A stretch of 8,101 nt of DNA, taken from assembly GCA_947452875.1 (NCBI GenBank), contig CANGEZ010000081.1, positions 1-8,101 of the forward strand. Reading direction: 5' to 3'. This document shows, in pieces, positions 5,675-8,101 of the stretch. This DNA is from Chitinophagaceae bacterium (GTDB lineage: Bacteria > Bacteroidota > Bacteroidia > Chitinophagales > Chitinophagaceae). The number at the start of each line of letters is the position of its first letter. Position 1 is the stretch's first letter. The notes under the pieces were generated by a model. The model worked only from the letters and a program-made list of their open reading frames with translations. It was not told the origin of the DNA and made no database searches. A program made the translations under genes and the position numbers.

Positions 5675-7334
5675 CAAATCTGCATTGGAGGAATTGATGT
5701 CCAAAAGGCTTAACCCTGTTTCAAAGGTAGTAGCTCCACGTTCCGGTAATGTATGTTATACATACGATAGGGTATCGTCAAGAGACCAAATGATAAACGG
5801 TAATAGTTTGGCTTGGCAATTCGAAAGATTGGATGAATATGCCGTAAAAAACAATTTGGTTATCAAAAACAGATATGGTGGAACCTACGAATCCGCAAAA
5901 ACCGATGAACGAAAAGAGTTCAAAAGGATGTTGGCTGATATTGCGAAAGACAAATCCGTTTCTGCAATATTGATTTATAGTTATGACCGATTTTCCCGTT
6001 CCGGTGCAAATGGGATATTTCTGTTGGAGAATTTAAAGAAACTGGGTGTCAAAATTATCGCAGTCACACAGGAAGTAGATTCATTTACACCCACAGGAAG
6101 TTTTCAGGAAAACCTATATATGCTTTTAAGCAAACTCGATAATGATATGCGTCGGGATAAAAGTATATCGGGAACAAAGTCGATGATAAAAAAAGGATAT
6201 TGGCCATATGCCACACCTCGTGGATACACCAATACCGTAAAGTATGCAACAGCAGATAAGCATATCTACATTGTCAATGATGAGGGTAAAATGCTTCGCA
6301 GAGCTTTTGAGTGGAAAGCATCAGGAAAATTAAGCAATCAGCAAATTATCGACAAATTAGCGTTGAAAGGAATAACAGTCACACTTCGTTACATTGCTTG
6401 GATTTTTGCAAATCCTTTTTATTGTGGTTATGTGTATAGTTCATTATTACCCGGCGAATTAATTCCCGGTAAACATCCAGCGCTAATCAGTGATGATACT
6501 TTTTTAAAAGCAAATAACATCAGCAAGCAAAATGCAATCAGCGGTGTACCAAAAAAATTAAATGTGGATGAATTACCATTGAAAGTTTTTGTGAGGGATA
6601 TGTTTAGTAACAGCCCATTTACCGGCTATCAAAATAAAAAGAAAAAACTGTTTTATTACAAGACAAGAGAAGCAGGAACAAGAATCAACATATCTGCAAA
6701 AAAATTGAATAGTCATTTTGAAAAATTGCTTCAATCATTAGAATACGATAATTCAAATAAAGAGAAATTAAAATCACTCCTGAATGAAAAATTATCTAAG
6801 CATTTTGAAGAAAACAAGGTTGATGAAAATATGAACAAGAAACGAATTTCAGAATTGCAAAACAATCTTGATAAAATGGAGGAGCGTTTTGTATTGAATG
6901 AAATCACGAAAGAGCAGTACGATAAATTTTCAATGAAATATAGAGAGGAAGTTGTTCAATTAAAGCAAGAAACCAAAGCAAATGAAGAAATGAGTTCGAA
7001 CCTCGAAAAAGCAATTGAAAAAGGATTGGAAATTGTTGAAAACATCAGTCAGGTATGGGTTACATCTGATTACTATGAAAAGCAAAAATTGCAATACTTG
7101 GTGTTTCCGGAAGGAATGTTGTATGATAAGAAAAATGACACAGTTCGAACCCATAGAATCAATACCTTGTTCCGTGAAATCGCAATACAGTCAAGGGTTT
7201 TAGATGAAACTAAAAATGACAATCCGTTTTTGGATTGTCATTTTGGAAGTAATGTCGGGACGACTGGATTCGAACCAGCGACCACACGCCCCCCAGACGT
7301 GTGCGCTACCGGGCTGCGCTACGTCCCGAAATAA
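5661..7334 (+). CDS. Large serine recombinase; 3' end runs through tRNA-Pro
   Basis: 557 aa. Resolvase catalytic domain at 31-170: CYTYDRVSSRDQ with nucleophile S39, the SYDRFSRS helix region at 107-114, and DMRRDKS at 162-168. A Recombinase domain (about 180-290: GYWPYATPRGYTN, then ANPFYCGYV and GKHPALISDDTF) precedes a zinc-ribbon-like region (307-350, LPLKVFVRDMF...FTGY...FYYKTREAG) in which every expected Cys is replaced. A coiled coil spans about 365-460, and the C-terminal piece YLVFPEGMLYDKKNDTVRTHRIN ends near 505-515. Such enzymes integrate or excise DNA through a Ser-DNA intermediate. Residues from about 518 are encoded by the tRNA terminator, and 532-556 by the antisense strand of the tRNA; they are probably captured host sequence, not a domain. 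The start at 5661 overlaps the 58-aa ORF. Confidence 0.88.
   Translation: MRTNNKSALEELMSKRLNPVSKVVAPRSGNVCYTYDRVSSRDQMINGNSLAWQFERLDEYAVKNNLVIKNRYGGTYESAKTDERKEFKRMLADIAKDKSVSAILIYSYDRFSRSGANGIFLLENLKKLGVKIIAVTQEVDSFTPTGSFQENLYMLLSKLDNDMRRDKSISGTKSMIKKGYWPYATPRGYTNTVKYATADKHIYIVNDEGKMLRRAFEWKASGKLSNQQIIDKLALKGITVTLRYIAWIFANPFYCGYVYSSLLPGELIPGKHPALISDDTFLKANNISKQNAISGVPKKLNVDELPLKVFVRDMFSNSPFTGYQNKKKKLFYYKTREAGTRINISAKKLNSHFEKLLQSLEYDNSNKEKLKSLLNEKLSKHFEENKVDENMNKKRISELQNNLDKMEERFVLNEITKEQYDKFSMKYREEVVQLKQETKANEEMSSNLEKAIEKGLEIVENISQVWVTSDYYEKQKLQYLVFPEGMLYDKKNDTVRTHRINTLFREIAIQSRVLDETKNDNPFLDCHFGSNVGTTGFEPATTRPPDVCATGLRYVPK
7212..7244 (-). terminator. Intrinsic terminator of tRNA-Pro
   Basis: A 13-bp perfect inverted repeat (7213-7225 with 7232-7244) with a 6-nt loop is followed on the minus strand by five T. 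It lies 10 bp after the tRNA 3' end in the direction of tRNA transcription. It is also inside the 3' end of the recombinase frame, so the host/element junction should lie to its left, at or before about 7212. Confidence 0.75.
7255..7328 (-). tRNA. tRNA-Pro (anticodon GGG)
   Basis: 74 nt fold into a full cloverleaf. The acceptor stem CGGGACG/CGTCCCG is perfect (7322-7328 with 7256-7262), the D stem is GCGC/GCGC and the anticodon stem CACGT/GCGTG. The anticodon loop CTGGGGG gives anticodon GGG, and the T arm GCTGG-TTCGAAT-CCAGT has one G-T pair. The discriminator base is A and CCA is not encoded. The gene is flanked by its own promoter and terminator and reads antisense to the end of the recombinase ORF. 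Confidence 0.95.
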
Positions 7335-7342
7335 AAGGGATG

Positions 7343-7373
7343 CAAATGTAATGGCTAATCATTTATTTACAAA
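7343..7373 (-). promoter_or_regulatory. Bacteroidota housekeeping promoter of tRNA-Pro
   Basis: On the minus strand TTTG (7373-7370), a 19-bp spacer and TACATTTG (7350-7343) match the Bacteroidota primary sigma consensus TTTG-N19-TAnnTTTG exactly. The predicted start, a few bases after the -7 box, is just upstream of the tRNA 5' end at 7328. This is the clearest promoter in the window and anchors the phylum assignment. Confidence 0.8.
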
Positions 7374-7453
7374 ATCAACTGAAACTATTGTTACCTCCAA
7401 TTCCATCAATTTTACTGCTTTATCTAATATTTATTTTTAACCTGTATTTTGAC

Positions 7454-7461
7454 TATTTTTG
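7454..7461 (+). promoter_or_regulatory. Candidate -7 box for the response-regulator gene
   Basis: TATTTTTG fits TAnnTTTG and lies 33 bp before the ATG at 7495. No well-spaced -33 TTTG is visible, so this is tentative in such AT-rich DNA. Confidence 0.3.
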
Positions 7462-7494
7462 AACATAATCTAATTTTTAAATTCACAGAAGCCT

Positions 7495-8101
7495 ATGGCT
7501 AATATCCTTATCATCGATGATGAAAAAGCAATCAGAAAAACACTGACAGAAATACTCGCTTTTGAAGGTCATAAAATTGAAGAAGCTGCTGATGGTGAAG
7601 AAGGCCTTATGAAATTCACAGAAAAAAGTTTTGATGTAGTACTTTGCGATATTAAGATGCCCAAAATGGATGGCATTGAATTTCTGGAAAAAGCAAAACA
7701 ACACAATGCAGATATTCCAGTTATCATGATCAGTGGTCATGGTAATATTGATACAGCAGTTGATGCTGTTAAAAAAGGCGCTTATGATTATATCAGCAAA
7801 CCACCGGATTTAAATAGGTTGCTCATCACTATACGAAATGCTTCCGAAAAACAAGACCTGGTTGTTGAAACCAAAGTGCTGAAAAGAAAAATCAGTAAAG
7901 TACAGGAGATTGTGGGTGAAAGTGCTGAAATCCTTTCCATTAAAAATACCATCGATAAAGTGGCACCTACAGATGCCCGTGTGTTGATTACAGGTGAAAA
8001 TGGTTCTGGTAAAGAATTGGTCGCACGTTGGTTGCATGAGAAAAGCAATCGAAGTAATGGACCTATTGTGGAAGTTAATTGTGCTGCCATTCCAAGCGAG
8101 T
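7495..8101 (+). CDS. NtrC-family sigma-54-dependent response regulator, 3' end off the window
   Basis: 202 codons are visible and the frame runs off the right edge. Residues 1-118 are a receiver domain: D8-D9-E10 acidic pocket, phospho-acceptor D52 in VVLCDIKMPKMDG, S80 in MISGHG, and K102 in ISKPP. After a linker (120-135), the AAA+ sigma-54-interaction domain begins at about 138 (IVGESAEI), with the Walker A motif GENGSGKE at 167-174 and VNCAAIPSE at the window end. When phosphorylated such proteins drive open-complex formation by sigma-54 RNA polymerase. No sensor kinase is in view. The GAFTGA loop and C-terminal helix-turn-helix lie outside the window. The gene is divergent from tRNA-Pro and probably core chromosome. 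Confidence 0.92.
   Translation, partial: MANILIIDDEKAIRKTLTEILAFEGHKIEEAADGEEGLMKFTEKSFDVVLCDIKMPKMDGIEFLEKAKQHNADIPVIMISGHGNIDTAVDAVKKGAYDYISKPPDLNRLLITIRNASEKQDLVVETKVLKRKISKVQEIVGESAEILSIKNTIDKVAPTDARVLITGENGSGKELVARWLHEKSNRSNGPIVEVNCAAIPSE

Noticed and set aside
7204..7440. 78-codon plus-strand frame containing SGRLDSNQRPHAPQTC
   Set aside because: That peptide is the antisense translation of the tRNA and its terminator, a common database artefact; there is no gene there.
7483..8090. Minus-strand frames opposite the response regulator
   Set aside because: The plus strand encodes an unmistakable receiver plus AAA+ protein that runs off the window; the antisense frames are shadows.

Overview
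The window is AT-rich and looks like a Bacteroidota chromosome (Chitinophaga/Sphingobacteria-like by protein style; the genus cannot be read from the sequence). The signs are weak Shine-Dalgarno sites, a textbook Bacteroidota promoter (TTTG-N19-TAnnTTTG) in front of a tRNA, a small secreted HCNGKC...IFHPP protein, a DUF6705-like secreted protein and an NtrC-type regulator of the Bacteroidota kind.

Layout. (1) 1-1086, minus strand: a small membrane/periplasmic Cys-motif protein (697-1086) upstream of an outer-membrane transporter-like protein that leaves the left edge (1-585). (2) 1087-2496: a BRO-N/Fic fusion gene on the plus strand (1394-2275). It sits between two directly repeated copies of an intergenic element (1155-1230 and 2394-2480), each made of a conserved 42-nt core plus a hairpin, read on the minus strand. 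(3) 2497-4120, minus strand: a decayed, internally deleted paralogue of the left-edge transporter, a DUF6705-like secreted protein, and the 3' part of a gene with a JAMM-like metal-binding motif and no start codon. (4) about 4120-7212: a compact serine-recombinase unit consisting of a repeat-rich left end, a MerR-like regulator (4447-5412), a 58-aa protein missed by length filters (5498-5674) and a large serine recombinase (5661-7334). (5) 7212-8101: apparent core chromosome with tRNA-Pro(GGG), its terminator and promoter on the minus strand, and the start of a sigma-54-dependent response regulator on the plus strand.

Interpretation. Everything left of about 7212 lies downstream of the 3' end of tRNA-Pro and looks like an accessory region built in layers: gene duplication and deletion, truncated genes, a Fic cassette and a recombinase unit. 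The recombinase reading frame runs antisense straight through the tRNA terminator and the tRNA, so its last 40 or so codons are probably host DNA captured at the insertion junction. The most interesting items are the Fic gene flanked by two copies of a core-plus-hairpin element, the pair of 23-bp repeats at the left end of the recombinase unit, the cysteine-free zinc-ribbon region of the recombinase, and the JAMM-like fragment next to a secreted DUF6705-like gene. All functional statements come from reading motifs by eye; no search was run.
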